From Prinia subflava (Eukaryota > Chordata > Aves > Passeriformes > Cisticolidae), in assembly GCF_021018805.1 (NCBI RefSeq), contig NC_086247.1:95063338-95127337 (forward strand): a DNA stretch of 64,000 nucleotides, written 5' to 3'. The position numbers and the translations under genes were made by a program. Of this stretch, positions 25,027 to 36,342 are shown piece after piece. Under the pieces are notes generated by a model, which saw only the letters and a program-made list of their open reading frames with translations, did not search any database and had not been told where the DNA came from. The first letter of the stretch is position 1. Each line of letters starts with the position of its first letter.

Positions 25027-26323
25027 GCAACTTCACATAAAATTGTGCTGTTTTGGCTTTCGTGTTTAAGTTTTCTGTCACAATCCTGTCAACTAGAAGA
25101 ATTTACATAGCTCCTCAGCATACATCCAGTATGAAACAGACAGATATGTGTAAAAGCAGAATGTGGGGGTGGGGAGGAAGGGGTAGCAAGATGAAACACC
25201 TGACATCAGTGCGGAAACATGAGTTTGAAAAACAGTTGAGAAGGCCATCTCCTCATGTAACTTCACAGATTTAACGTGAGGTGAAGGTGCAATTTTATAG
25301 TTTTGTCCAGGTTTCCTCTGATGAAGTCCAAAAAGAGCACCACCGTCCCATCTGTTCAACAACATCACCAGCTTTAGTTAACTGTTGTGTGTGATTAGTG
25401 GTAAAACCACTGCTATTGTGTGTGGTATTCAGTCTGCTCCAGAGCTGGTATGCGCAGGACAGTATTGCCAGCTGTGTCTGCTACTTGACTCAGTTTCTAA
25501 TATCAGACACAGGTACCTAAACTTCTACCAGACTTCTCATTCTTGTTGCTTTTTTTTTGCTCTGAAACTCTTATGCTTATGAACCTGATTTTAGCATCCT
25601 CTTTGTAACAGATGTCCTCTTACTGGTTTGTTTTTCTGATATCATTCCTTTTCTCCTTTATTCTCAAAAGAAAGCAATGTCCAAGCCAAGACTTAAACTT
25701 CTTCAGTCCTTTTTTCTCCAGATCTCTTAAACTGATTCTCTTCCAGAACATTTGCTTTATTTTGTCTGAAATATGCCCTTTGTATAAATTAAATACAGCT
25801 TTATATGTAACTGTTTCTAACTACAGGTATTTCTACAATTCCTGTTGAAGTTAATTAAATATTAATAATACCTCCAGTCAAAGCTCCTTCTGGCACTGGA
25901 AACCGGCTCATTTCCAGCAACTATTGCATGAAATTTCTCTCAATTTCTTTTGTAACTGATAATTAATTGGAAAACAGATTTCTTAAATCAGGGCATGTAT
26001 GATTTCAGGGAGTACATTGACCTCCCTTATTAGGGTTTTATGTTTAGCCGGTTAAAACCTCTTGAACTGCAAAGGTGTGCTGGGTTTAACACAGTTGCAG
26101 TTCTAAAATTGTTTTCACTGAATCTTTGTTGGACAGGGGTTTTATTTTTATTTCATGACAAAAAGTAAAATATGACATGTCCAAATCATTAGAGGTTTGG
26201 ACAGGGCTGTATCTTGAAATACTTATTTTTGTGTTTGCATTTATTTTGGATTCTTAAATTAACTTTTTCTTATTCAATGATACTAGTGTGGAGTAAAGCT
26301 TTATATGTACAGCTCTTACATCC

Positions 26324-26349
26324 TGTAAGATGTAAGATGTAAGATGTAA
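26324..26349 (+). repeat. Tandem heptamer TGTAAGA, about 3.7 copies
   Basis: Three exact TGTAAGA units followed by a partial copy. It is a very short intronic tandem repeat with no evident function. Confidence 0.9.
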
Positions 26350-27806
26350 CTGTGCAAGTGGTTGCATTTACAGCTGAAAAAAGAATAAATATATTTGTGC
26401 ACACAACATTGTTTTCTCTTAATCTAAATCCAAGAAAAAGCATGTGTCTAGAGAAAAATGTAGCCCTACTTCCATTGGGTTTGGTGGCTGAAAGGTAGGG
26501 AAACAGAGGCATTCAGCAGTTTGATAAAGGACAATTATCTCATGCCCTTTCCTGTTTATTTAGTCTTTTAATCTTTCAGATGTCTTAAACTGAGCTGTCT
26601 AACCAACTAGTTAGGTCAAACTTCAAGTGTATTTCAGTTCATCTGTCTATCCCAGTGGATTGTAGTTCAGGTTGTACAAAGGATATTAAATATTTGAGAT
26701 TAGCTGCTTTGTCTCATCTTCAAATTATGTGAAGAAGTATGGGTACTTCAAGATTTTAATCTAAATTGAAACAAGTGAAATCATATTGTTAAATGACAGT
26801 CACGAAGATGAAACTCCAGGGAACTGTGATGAAAACGTCAAATTAATTTACTGTTCTTGCTTCCTTGTTTGGATTGTTCTGAAACTTGATTTTTTTGTCT
26901 GGAGGCTTCATTGCTTCATTGTTCTAACATGTGTGAAAACAGACAAGGGCTTATATTATTAGTACTATGATATGTTTCATTAGCTGTTGTTAACTCACTA
27001 GTGTTAATGTTTTTTCCCTGATTCTTCTCCCCATCCCACTGGGGTTGTTGGAGGAGTCAACAAGTGGCTGGGATTAAACCACAGCACTGATCTTGGTTCT
27101 TTTTGGCATTTATAGCCAAATAGATTTATATAGATTTATAGCAACTTTACTGAGTTTCTCTCTTGTTCTGACATTCCCAGAGAGTGAAATTTGAGATGAT
27201 CTGTTGCTTGCGAGCTGCATTGTTGATGGTTTCACCTGGACTGCATGCTAGCCTGCCATGTTTAACTTCACATTCTTTGTTCCTTTTTCAGTACAAAGAA
27301 ATTTTATCTGCTTTGCCTCCACTCCTGGTAGATGGAGTTTGAGTGGGTGACAGCCTGTTAAAAGGTAGCATGCTGTATGAACACGGGACCATGTGTAAAA
27401 AAGTTAGTTATGATAAGTTAGTCAGGCTTCAACAGCATTGAAAACCTGCCTCTTCTTGGACTACTAACAAATATAAGTGAAGGAGATGTTATACAAAAGT
27501 GCACTTGTGTTGTTTGTTGGGCAAACATGCAGAGAAGATGCAGAGATTTTCTGTATAAATCTTAGTGGGCTACTTCCATGGTGCCAGTTCTTCAGAAAGT
27601 TATGTTCATCCAGCTTGAGTCTGAGATACAGCATCTTAATTAGATTCTCACTTTTATTTGCTGTGGTTGTTTGGTTGTACTGAGGAGGAGTGTTGCTTTT
27701 TTTTTCCTGTACGATTGATGACAAAATGTTCTTAGTTTTAACTACACACTGGTTTATCTTCTGTGTTTGTGGAAACACTGTTATGTTGTGTTTGACTCTG
27801 TAATAG

Positions 27807-27948
27807 GCACAGAAAAAGTACGGCAAGCTCAGGACTGCAAGGATCTCCATGTTGTAAACCCTGATTGGCTGTGGAGCTGCCTGGAGCGCTGGGACAAGGT
27901 TGAGGAACAGCTCTTTCCCTTAAAGGATGACTACATCAAAACACACAG
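27807..27948 (+). CDS. CTDP1: CTDP1 exon 9: second half of BRCT
   Basis: 142 nt: two bases complete the Gly codon from exon 8 and two bases of an Arg codon carry over. It encodes GTEKVRQAQDCKDLHVVNPD and then WLWSCLERWDKVEEQLFPLK. The WLWSC segment with its Trp is the signature of the last BRCT helix. In FCP1 this domain helps bind phosphorylated CTD. Acceptor is ctctgtaatag, donor gtatgt. Very close to human. Confidence 0.98.
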
Positions 27949-30024
27949 GTATGTGCTGTTCTTGGAGGGAAAAGGGGCCATGAAGACGATTATTCATACA
28001 GGAATGCTGATTTGTTAATAAATTGATTTCTGACAAGTTCAGAATGGTGTGCAATGCTTTTGGATTCTATGGAAGAACTCCTTGTTTTTGTCCATTCCTC
28101 TTTTCCTTAAACTGAAGACTACTAAAGGATCAGGAGGCAGTTCAGTAACTAGCACAGTCAGGAGAAAACTTGTAGAAAAGTTGTGGTAACATTACTTTCT
28201 TCAGCAGTTACTACTGTTAGCTCTTTTAATTTGGAGAAGTTGCCCTTTTCAGTTCATCCATAAGCTAACATAGAGAATGCCACCAAGGTGTGGGATCATT
28301 CATGCTGCCGAAAAATGTACATACTGTGACTACATGAAGAACTGATAAAGTATGGTATTTTTTGCTGAAATTTGGTAGTGATAAGAAAGAGAGAAACAGA
28401 AAAGTAACATAGAAAATTCTAAGAATTGGAAGGTATGAAGACAGGAGCAAAAACTGGAAGAAAGGAAGTAGTGAGAGACGGTTTTGGGATGATAGGAAAG
28501 TGCTGAAAGAGAAACAGAAGAGGCAGCCAAAAACATTATTAGCAAAGAGAAAGTTGGACTGCTATCAGTAACAGTCCCCTGCAGGATAGTGGCATGGCTG
28601 AAGTAACTTGACAAGGTACTGTCAAGCCAGCCTCTGCTTCTTGACTTATCTGTTTGGATAGACCCATATCTTGCAAGCCTAACAGAGGATCTTCTCTTCC
28701 ATGTTTAGACAGGAAGGGGCACAGCATAATGGGGTTTCTATATTAAACTTATACTGGTCTGATTGACTATGCTAGAGATTTACTTTCTACTTACAAGATG
28801 CCCTTTGAGGGCAGAACATGGATGTGTAAGGCTTTGAAGACACTAAAAGAAGAAATGTGGAAGTGAGTGTATTTATCAAATTTGACACTAGGTTGAGACA
28901 CAGCATTCCTATTAGTTAGGAAAAGATATGTAGCCTGCTTATGGCTTGACTAGCATACTTAGTCTTTTCAAAAAGTACAGTCAGATGGTTTTTAGTTAAA
29001 CTTTGAAATATTTGCATGGGATGCTTAATTCGTCTCAGAGACCTGACACTGCTGAGTTTACAGTAGAAACCTGGACAGTGGCCTGTGAACATTGTTTTTT
29101 GATGTCTAGATGAATTTTAGTCTTCCTTCCTCTGTATTTACTCTTCAAGTTAGTGGAACATGATAATTTTTCCTACTTCTGTGTTTCAAATATCTTAATT
29201 AATATCTTAGTTAATATATCTTAACGTCATACTTCCTCCCCCAAGCTTCAGTCAGTAAGATATCTAATGTTAATGTTAAAGTGAAATACTTTCACTTTAA
29301 CCCAATAGGTGCAGCTACTTTGGAAAAGATTTTCTCCTTGATGAAGCTGCTTGAAATAGTTATTACGGGTTCAAAGCAGTTATAAACTAGGGGAGGAAAG
29401 AAGTCTGAGAAAGCATTTGCATGTAAAATGAACCTAAGATAGCAAGGAAAGAATAGGTGAACTTGGAATTGGTTTACCCTGTTATTACTGCAAGACTACT
29501 TCAGAAACATCCATAAAAGCATGTAGTAAAAACTCCAGTTTTGTGTCACTTCTAATATTTGTCACAAATTAATTGAATCTATTTTAAAAAATTAGTTAGA
29601 AAGACTTGTAAGTGTCACTTACTACGTGTTTATTTTCTCTCAGAGCAAATTTGGAGAGCAAATAGAAAGATTGATAAAATAGCCTGCTTTTCTTTGTTGC
29701 ATATATGCAGATTATCGTGCTATGCTAACTGTGCTGTTGTTACTACCTGGAAGCCATTAAGGTAACTTTGTGTTTAGACAGTTTTTAAGGCACACTTATT
29801 AATATTTTAGTAATTTAAACTTGACATTATCTTGTATTTGCAGTTTTCTGTTTTAAATTCAGTGAGAGTTTAATGAGGTGGAGGAGAGAAATGTTACTTT
29901 AGAGATTTTCCAAACCATTTCCCTCTTCTGCTTTGGAAGAAAAGGGAATGCTCGTTTTTTGGTTCTGGTTAGATAGCTCATTTAAATTTCTAATGCAGTT
30001 TTTTTTCTCAACTCCATCTAACAG
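27949..30024 (+). other. CTDP1: CTDP1 intron 9
   Basis: A 2076-bp intron ending in tccatctaacag. It holds an imperfect tandem of ATATCTTARTTA near 29190-29225 and a perfect 12-bp inverted repeat at 29275-29301. Nothing else was recognised. Confidence 0.88.
29275..29301. repeat. Perfect inverted repeat, 12-bp arms, 3-nt loop
   Basis: GTTAAAGTGAAA, then TAC, then TTTCACTTTAAC. The arms pair without mismatch. It is A+T-rich and lies inside intron 9. It could fold in the transcript but has no known identity. Confidence 0.95.
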
Positions 30025-30255
30025 AGAAAATAGCCCTGCCACATTTCCTGATACACCCAGCACATTTCAGACGGCTCTGTTTCACCCAACACCCATCCAT
30101 CCGAAGTCTCAACCTGGTCCTGAAGTTCGAATTTATGATCCTAACACTGGAAAGCTGATCAGGAAAGGCACACAGACATCTGGGCAGTCAATGTACATCC
30201 AGTCTCCAGCTCCTCCCATCATCTTGCCAGTCCACGGTGAACACTCGTCCTTCAG
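30025..30255 (+). CDS. CTDP1: CTDP1 exon 10: post-BRCT proline-rich segment
   Basis: 231 nt: one base completes an Arg codon and two bases carry over. It encodes ENSPATFPDTPSTFQTALFH, then the conserved QPGPEVRIYDPNTGKLIRKG, then a Pro/Ser/Gln-rich stretch ending in GEHSSFR. The PGPEVRIYD core is the best conserved part against human; the rest is disordered and variable. Donor is gtacct. Confidence 0.97.
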
Positions 30256-33200
30256 GTACCTAAAGTACAGCTAAGAGTCACATTATCTACATTTTTAGAT
30301 TCTGTAGTAAATCTTACACTTGTTATCCTTTCATTTGATGAAATTGGCATTTTTGCTTTACTTTGTTTGCTTTCTAAAAAACCAAGAAAATGGGCAAAAG
30401 TGAATAATCAGCTGAAGTAAGTCAGGATGCTACAATACCACGTGGTTTTTGTGTCTCACTGAAATGGAACTGGAAATCTCAAACCAAATAAACTCGATGT
30501 ATGGTTTGTGTAGTCTAAAGAATGTTACAGCTGAAATGAGACAGCTTGATGTTTCTTAATGGGTATTGGAATACTGGATTGTTTTTTGCTAATAAAATAT
30601 ACCTGATACCATTTTATTCTTGTTTATAAAATTTTCCTCTTCACCTAATTCCTTCAAATGGGGCATGAACTTTGGTTTTGAGGAATATCAGAAGCGATGG
30701 AAGACACGTGTAGCTGACTGAGCATTGTGAAATAAAAGCCTTTGCGTTTTTTGAAGTACAGAGGCTAGTTTCTATCTGGACTGTGTCAAAATTTGTGTTA
30801 TCTGCAAAAACACCTCTTGTCTCTTAATGTGTAAAATACCTAGAATTCACCCCCAATTATCTAAATAAAAGATCTGACTTTCTGGATTTCTAACAAGTCT
30901 AGCAAGACTTGTTCATTCCAGTGGTAAAGAAGTATCCAGTTAAAGGCAAAACGTTTCTTTGTAAAGTGTGATCTGCGTTCCCTTGTACAATGTGATCAGA
31001 GTGCAGCAGTTGTTACAAAGCAATTCAATTTTCAAAAAATATACATCACAACTATAAATGCACTGTTTTCTACCTTTCTTCTCCCTTTTCTGCCACTTCA
31101 GCAGTGTTATCACTTGTAAAGATTTAGTATAGTACTGTAGCTTGTTATGTTTCTACTCTATTTTCCTGTTGTTAAAAATGTCAGCCTGGTTTTTTTCAGT
31201 TGTTATCTGTTTATAGCCTTTTTCTTATTTCAGCTTTTCTATTGCTGTCAACACAGGTTTTCTGAGTCTCTCTTGTTTGTGAAGATGTCTTGTTTTCAGT
31301 TCCTTTTTAACTGTGTCTTTTAAAGTCTGTTTTAGTTACTATGACATGGTAAATGAGCTTTAGAAACTTCAAATAATCAAGACACAGCATGTATCCGGAG
31401 AGGAGCTGAAAAAGTGGGGTCTTGGTCAGCTGTTGTAGAAAGAAGTTTCCTTGAATAAAGCTGGGAAGGTTTGATCTGTATGTAATTGTCATGACACTTG
31501 TAAGATGTTTCAGTATGATGGGTTATGCTGATATTAATACATCATTGAATGCTTTCAAAAGAATAGGTTTTAATGGTTTCCCTACCTATGTCAGTAACTT
31601 ATGTCCACACCTAAGCCTATTTTTCCTTAATGCTTCTTACCTTGAGTATCTTACTGAAAAGGAGAGAAATATAGTTTAGCTGTCCTCTTAGTTTTCATAG
31701 AGCTTCAGACAGGGTTTTGAGGGCAGAGTGAGGCTGTGTCTCCTTTCTACTCCCTTCTTTTATTTCAGTTCAGTGGGAGTTTTTTGTGACTGTCAGTGCT
31801 CAGAATTGAGATGTTTTAATCTGACTGTGAATCCAGTCATTCAGTTCTGCAACTTTACCCCACAACTAAGCAGCTGTAAAGAAAAGAGATGAACATAGGA
31901 TTTAGGCTGAGGAAAAATTTTCTCATTTCCTTTTGATTTGGTTCTAGTGGTGAAGTGGATGACCTCTAAATGCTAATCTCTTAATTGGGACACATCTCTG
32001 TTCCTCAGAGCAGTTCCACCTTCTTGAGTTAAGATCCTGAGGAGTGTTTTGGCAAAGACTAGGGGAAAAGCAAGGCAGTGTTTAAATACCACAGTGCAGA
32101 CAGAGGAGGAAGGCTGTGAAGAAGTAACAAAAAGCCGAATGGAAACGGCTTTCCTGTGTCTTGACTGAGGAAGAGCTGAGGCAGAACTGTGAGCTATATC
32201 TTAATGCATACCTATACCAAAAGTGATAGCTTTTCAAAAAAGCTTCACATCCTCTTTAAAATTTGATATAATACTTGTCCTAAGAGAAAACTGCATTAGT
32301 ACAGCAATGTATTGGTAGAGGACAATGTATTTGAGTCGTGACAGACTTAATGTGCTCCCTTGTTCACATTCTACAGAAAGAGGTGAATATTTGTAACTGA
32401 ACCATTGATTTTAAGCAGAGTTGAAGTTTTTGACACTCACAAGCTCCTGTTGTGGGTGAGTGTAATCAAAGCCTCCAATAATTTTCTTGGATAGTTTCTC
32501 AACTCTGCGTATGATTCTGAATTTCAGATAGTGGGAAACAGAATTGCACTGCTGTGAGTGGAAGCCTTTGGGGACCTGATAGCTGCATGTGGCATAGCAA
32601 TGGTTCTTGGTGTCTTAGTGTAAGAATAGACCAGCTTGTACTTAGGAGAGAACCTCTTCCTTGCAGGGCTGGTTATTGCAAAGGGTTTGAAATTACCTGA
32701 ATATCATTCATAAGAACTGTTTCAGTTCTCACTATGTTTGATTTCAACAGTTTTAGTTTCTTTCTGAGATTCAACTTGAAATGTAATTTAAAATTGGATA
32801 TCATTAGTTCAAATTTGTACATGCAATTTGCAGTGAAACTGTCACTAGGGAATTACAGATGGTTCAGTTAATTTAGTCAACATTTCAAGCAACAAGTCGT
32901 GCCATTGTGCTTAGCTCTGAGACTTGGGCACCTGCTTTTTTATCATGGCTGTTCCAGCCCGTGCAGTAAAATGAAAAAAAATTTGCAGCTGTAATAGAAG
33001 GAAAGGAATGCACTGCTGCTTAGGGGCTGCTGGTGGCCAGCAGCTCTTCTTTGTCTGAGAACCTGCATGTCAGAGCTTTGACATGCCGTATGTATCAAAA
33101 ATTTGCATTTTCATACAGAAATAGTATTCTACAAACATGCAGTAAACACTAAAGTTGTAAGAGATCATGAGACATGCAATGTAGTATTGTTCAGAGTAAT

Positions 33201-36176
33201 GCAAAAGCTAATGGCAGCTTGGACTAGAATAAAGAAAAAAGTTATACTGCAAGTTACATTTTAGTGAGCACTAGAAATATGCTAGCAGATGAGGCAAAGC
33301 TTAAAATATGGGTGTCATTTACATGTCAGAAGTTAAAAGTGGCACCCTGGTTTTAAAATAATGCTAAGATGCACCAAATGCTTGGTTTGAAGAGGTGTGT
33401 CAAGCAGATGTTGGTGGCTTATGCCATACTTCAAGATTTGTATACATTATTTTCACTTACAACATTTTTGTCTGAATTATATGCTCTTAGTTACTATTTT
33501 TCTTACTTATCAATGTTATTATGACAGCAAAAATATGAAGTGGCAAATTGAACATGTGACTGGAATTTAAATATTTTAACACTTCCATGATGATAATGTT
33601 ATTTTAGTTTTTGCCCTGATGTATCAAGGAAAGTGCTTGTTACTTTCACAAATGTTGGTCCCACCCTGCACATATATGTTCTTGTGCATGTATGACTGGT
33701 AAGCACCAACCAGCCTCTGCAGGGTTGAATGTGGCGTTATTTTTGTAAAAGTACTTATGAATCTCATTTAATTAGAAATAAATGTAAATTCCTGCATTTT
33801 TATGTCTTTAATTTTTATTCAACTTTACAGGCAGCTAAAAATGTAAAAGCCTAAAAAATGTTTTTGACAAAATAAAAATGCCTTACAAACCTTAAAGAAG
33901 ACTTTATTTCATGTTGCTTTTGGAAGGCTTTCATGAGAAGGCCCAGTGTATCTTACCTAGTAGCAGTGGAAACATGCTGGAAAAAACATCTGACAGAGGC
34001 CTTTAGAAGCTGTTAATATAGTTATTTTACAGTGAATACTTGTGTGTAATGTAGTCATGTATGATCTCACACTCTATACTACAAAAGGAGAAGTTCTCGT
34101 CAACCGTATGACAATGTGTTCTTAAAAAATATGCTAAATTTATTTAGATTTATTTTTAGTCCAAGAAAATCTGCTTGGCTATCATGCTACATATAACTTC
34201 CCTGTAATTCTTGGAATGGTCAGGCTTGTCATATTTTTAATAGAGTTGTGTAAGATGCCTGTAGCTTTTGTTTTGTCATTCTCTGTTTTGCTAAGAATGT
34301 AAATGGCATCACCGCCTGTCCTGCCTAGGTTACATATTAAAAAGGCAGGGAAATCATACTTTAAAAGTATGAACCTCTTGAAAAATATAGTGGAATACCA
34401 TATTATTTTTGTCATCTACCTGTGAAAACCACTGTTTGAGAGCAATTCAATGGCAAAAGATCTTTACAGTAGATAGTAGAGGGGAGAAAAAAACACCCCA
34501 CCCAAAAACTGTTAGCAGTGCTGAGAAACTAGCAAAAAACCAGTTTGGTTAGTTCGTTTTCACAGCATCCAAATTGTTTAAGCTTCACAAGAAATTTCAC
34601 TGTACATGAGTAAGAGACTACAAAGGGGCATGTGTCTGCTGTGCTGCTGAGTTGTGCTGTGCTGCTGGGAGTCCTCTGCAGCAGATAGTGCAGGTCTGAG
34701 TAGCACGGCTGTGGCTCAGCTCTTTTCCCTCACAGCCTCCCATTCAAAACAGGATTTCAGATTTCCTGCACCTATCCATGGAATTTGAGAAGAGAGATGT
34801 GTATTTGCAAAATATGAGCTGTCAAAAGGAACAAAATTGACAGCTTTGTATGGCTTTCAGATTTCATACATTCTGGAATTTAAGTACTGAGGTGAAACAA
34901 CCCTTGATATTTAGATAACCTTCTTAAGAGGTTGTCGAATTCACAAAAGGAGAAGTAATTTTGTAGGACCTTACCTGTGGCTGACTGGATTTGCGTAGCT
35001 TTTTTTGTGAGGGACTATTGGTCTAAAGCTGATTCTTGTAAATCCTGGCTTGATGATAATTAGCCTTTCTGCATAGAGACTCTTGTCCACAGAGACTACA
35101 CTGTACCCTTTTTCAGTCACTATCACCCTCAGAAACAGGGTGATGCTTGATGGATACCTGCTTTTGGTAGTCGCTCTCCAAATACACAGTCTTACGGCTA
35201 ACATAAATATTTTGTGACCCATGAGCTTCATGACCTTTGAATTGGATTCTGGGTAGTGCTGAGCTGTTAAAATTTATTCCAGGAGGCTAATGTGACTGAC
35301 CAGTACGGGTAGTTAATCTGTATTGTATAGTAATTTTAGCTTCTAGAAGTCTTTAGTACTTAAGTAATAGTCACAGAAAAATTTGCCCAAGGAAGGTAGA
35401 AGTTTCCTGCTGTTGTACATGTAGTCTATCTTTTTATTACTACCATAAAGCAATTCCCATGAAACTATGATTATTTTATCCATTTTAATGAAGATTTTGG
35501 TATTTCTTTTTGTATCTGCATGTTTGAATTAAGTACTGTAATTAACAATGTAATAGAATACAGACTAAAAGAAAAAGCTACCATATTTCAATACACTAGC
35601 CAAAAATAAATATTGGCTGTTTTGAATCTTATCCAGGCTTAGCATGTGGGAAGTATCTGAAGACTGACACTGCAAAAGTGCTCTTTCTACATGCAGAACT
35701 CTTGTCTGTAAGAAAGTAGAAGAGTTGCTATTGAGAAATAGAAGGGTATACTTAGAGACTCAAAATTAAAACACTAGCGTAGATCGGGAAAAATGCATTA
35801 GAATGTAGACATTGCTTCTGGAATAATAAATTTGTCAAGTGGTGGAGAAACTCAACTTGTGCAGGAATGTTAATGTATTTTAAGGGCAACATATGTGCAA
35901 TTACTGAAGCTCTTGGCAACAAGAAAAGTTTGATGGTTACTTAAAAGAGCAATGCAAAGGTAGAAGAGTGTAGCTTGTCAAAGGCAGAATAAAAACTTTA
36001 GCTGTCAGACTGAAAATAAAAGCATTTATCAGGAGACTTGACTGACCTGTTGATGAACACAGAGCTTTATTAAGCAAAGTCATACATACATGGTAGTCAT
36101 AAATTGTTCACAGAATTTCATTTGTAGCTCTGAACCAAGTAAATCTTTCTTATGTGAGACCTCTGAATTTTTTCAG
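30256..36176 (+). other. CTDP1: CTDP1 intron 10
   Basis: A 5921-bp intron, gtacct to aattttttcag. It includes a short CTG-rich patch near 34632-34670. I recognised no gene, RNA or clear interspersed repeat in it. Confidence 0.85.
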
Positions 36177-36342
36177 AGTTGTTCAGCCACATCAGCAGCA
36201 GATATTTGAAGAAGATGACCTACCAGCAAGTGAAAATGAAGATCAGCCTGGTCCATCAAAGAGGAAACGCCAGCCAAGTATGTCTGAAACAATGCCACTG
36301 TACACTCTATGTAAAGAAGATTTAGAGAGTATGGATAAAGAG
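36177..36342 (+). CDS. CTDP1: CTDP1 exon 11: basic cluster and conserved helix
   Basis: 166 nt: one base completes an Arg codon and the exon ends on a whole codon. It encodes VVQPHQQQIFEEDDLPASEN, then the strongly conserved PGPSKRKRQPSMSETMPLYT and LCKEDLESMDKE. KRKRQ is a basic cluster that could serve nuclear import (inference). The 3' part is near-identical to human. Donor is gtgagc. Reading through the donor would add VSLTNSD and stop. Confidence 0.97.

Larger units (their letters stand above)
20681..27806 (+). other. CTDP1: CTDP1 intron 8
   Basis: A 7126-bp intron that splits the BRCT domain. It contains a short antisense CR1 end at 24968-25026, a heptamer tandem repeat at 26324-26349 and a doubled TAGATTTATA at 27121-27140. 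The 128-residue antisense open frame at 27464-27850 overlaps exon 9 and shows no domain, so I take it as chance. Confidence 0.85.

Noticed and set aside
27464..27850. 128-residue antisense open frame
   Set aside because: It overlaps CTDP1 exon 9 on the other strand, has no recognisable domain, and its length is within chance for this amount of sequence.
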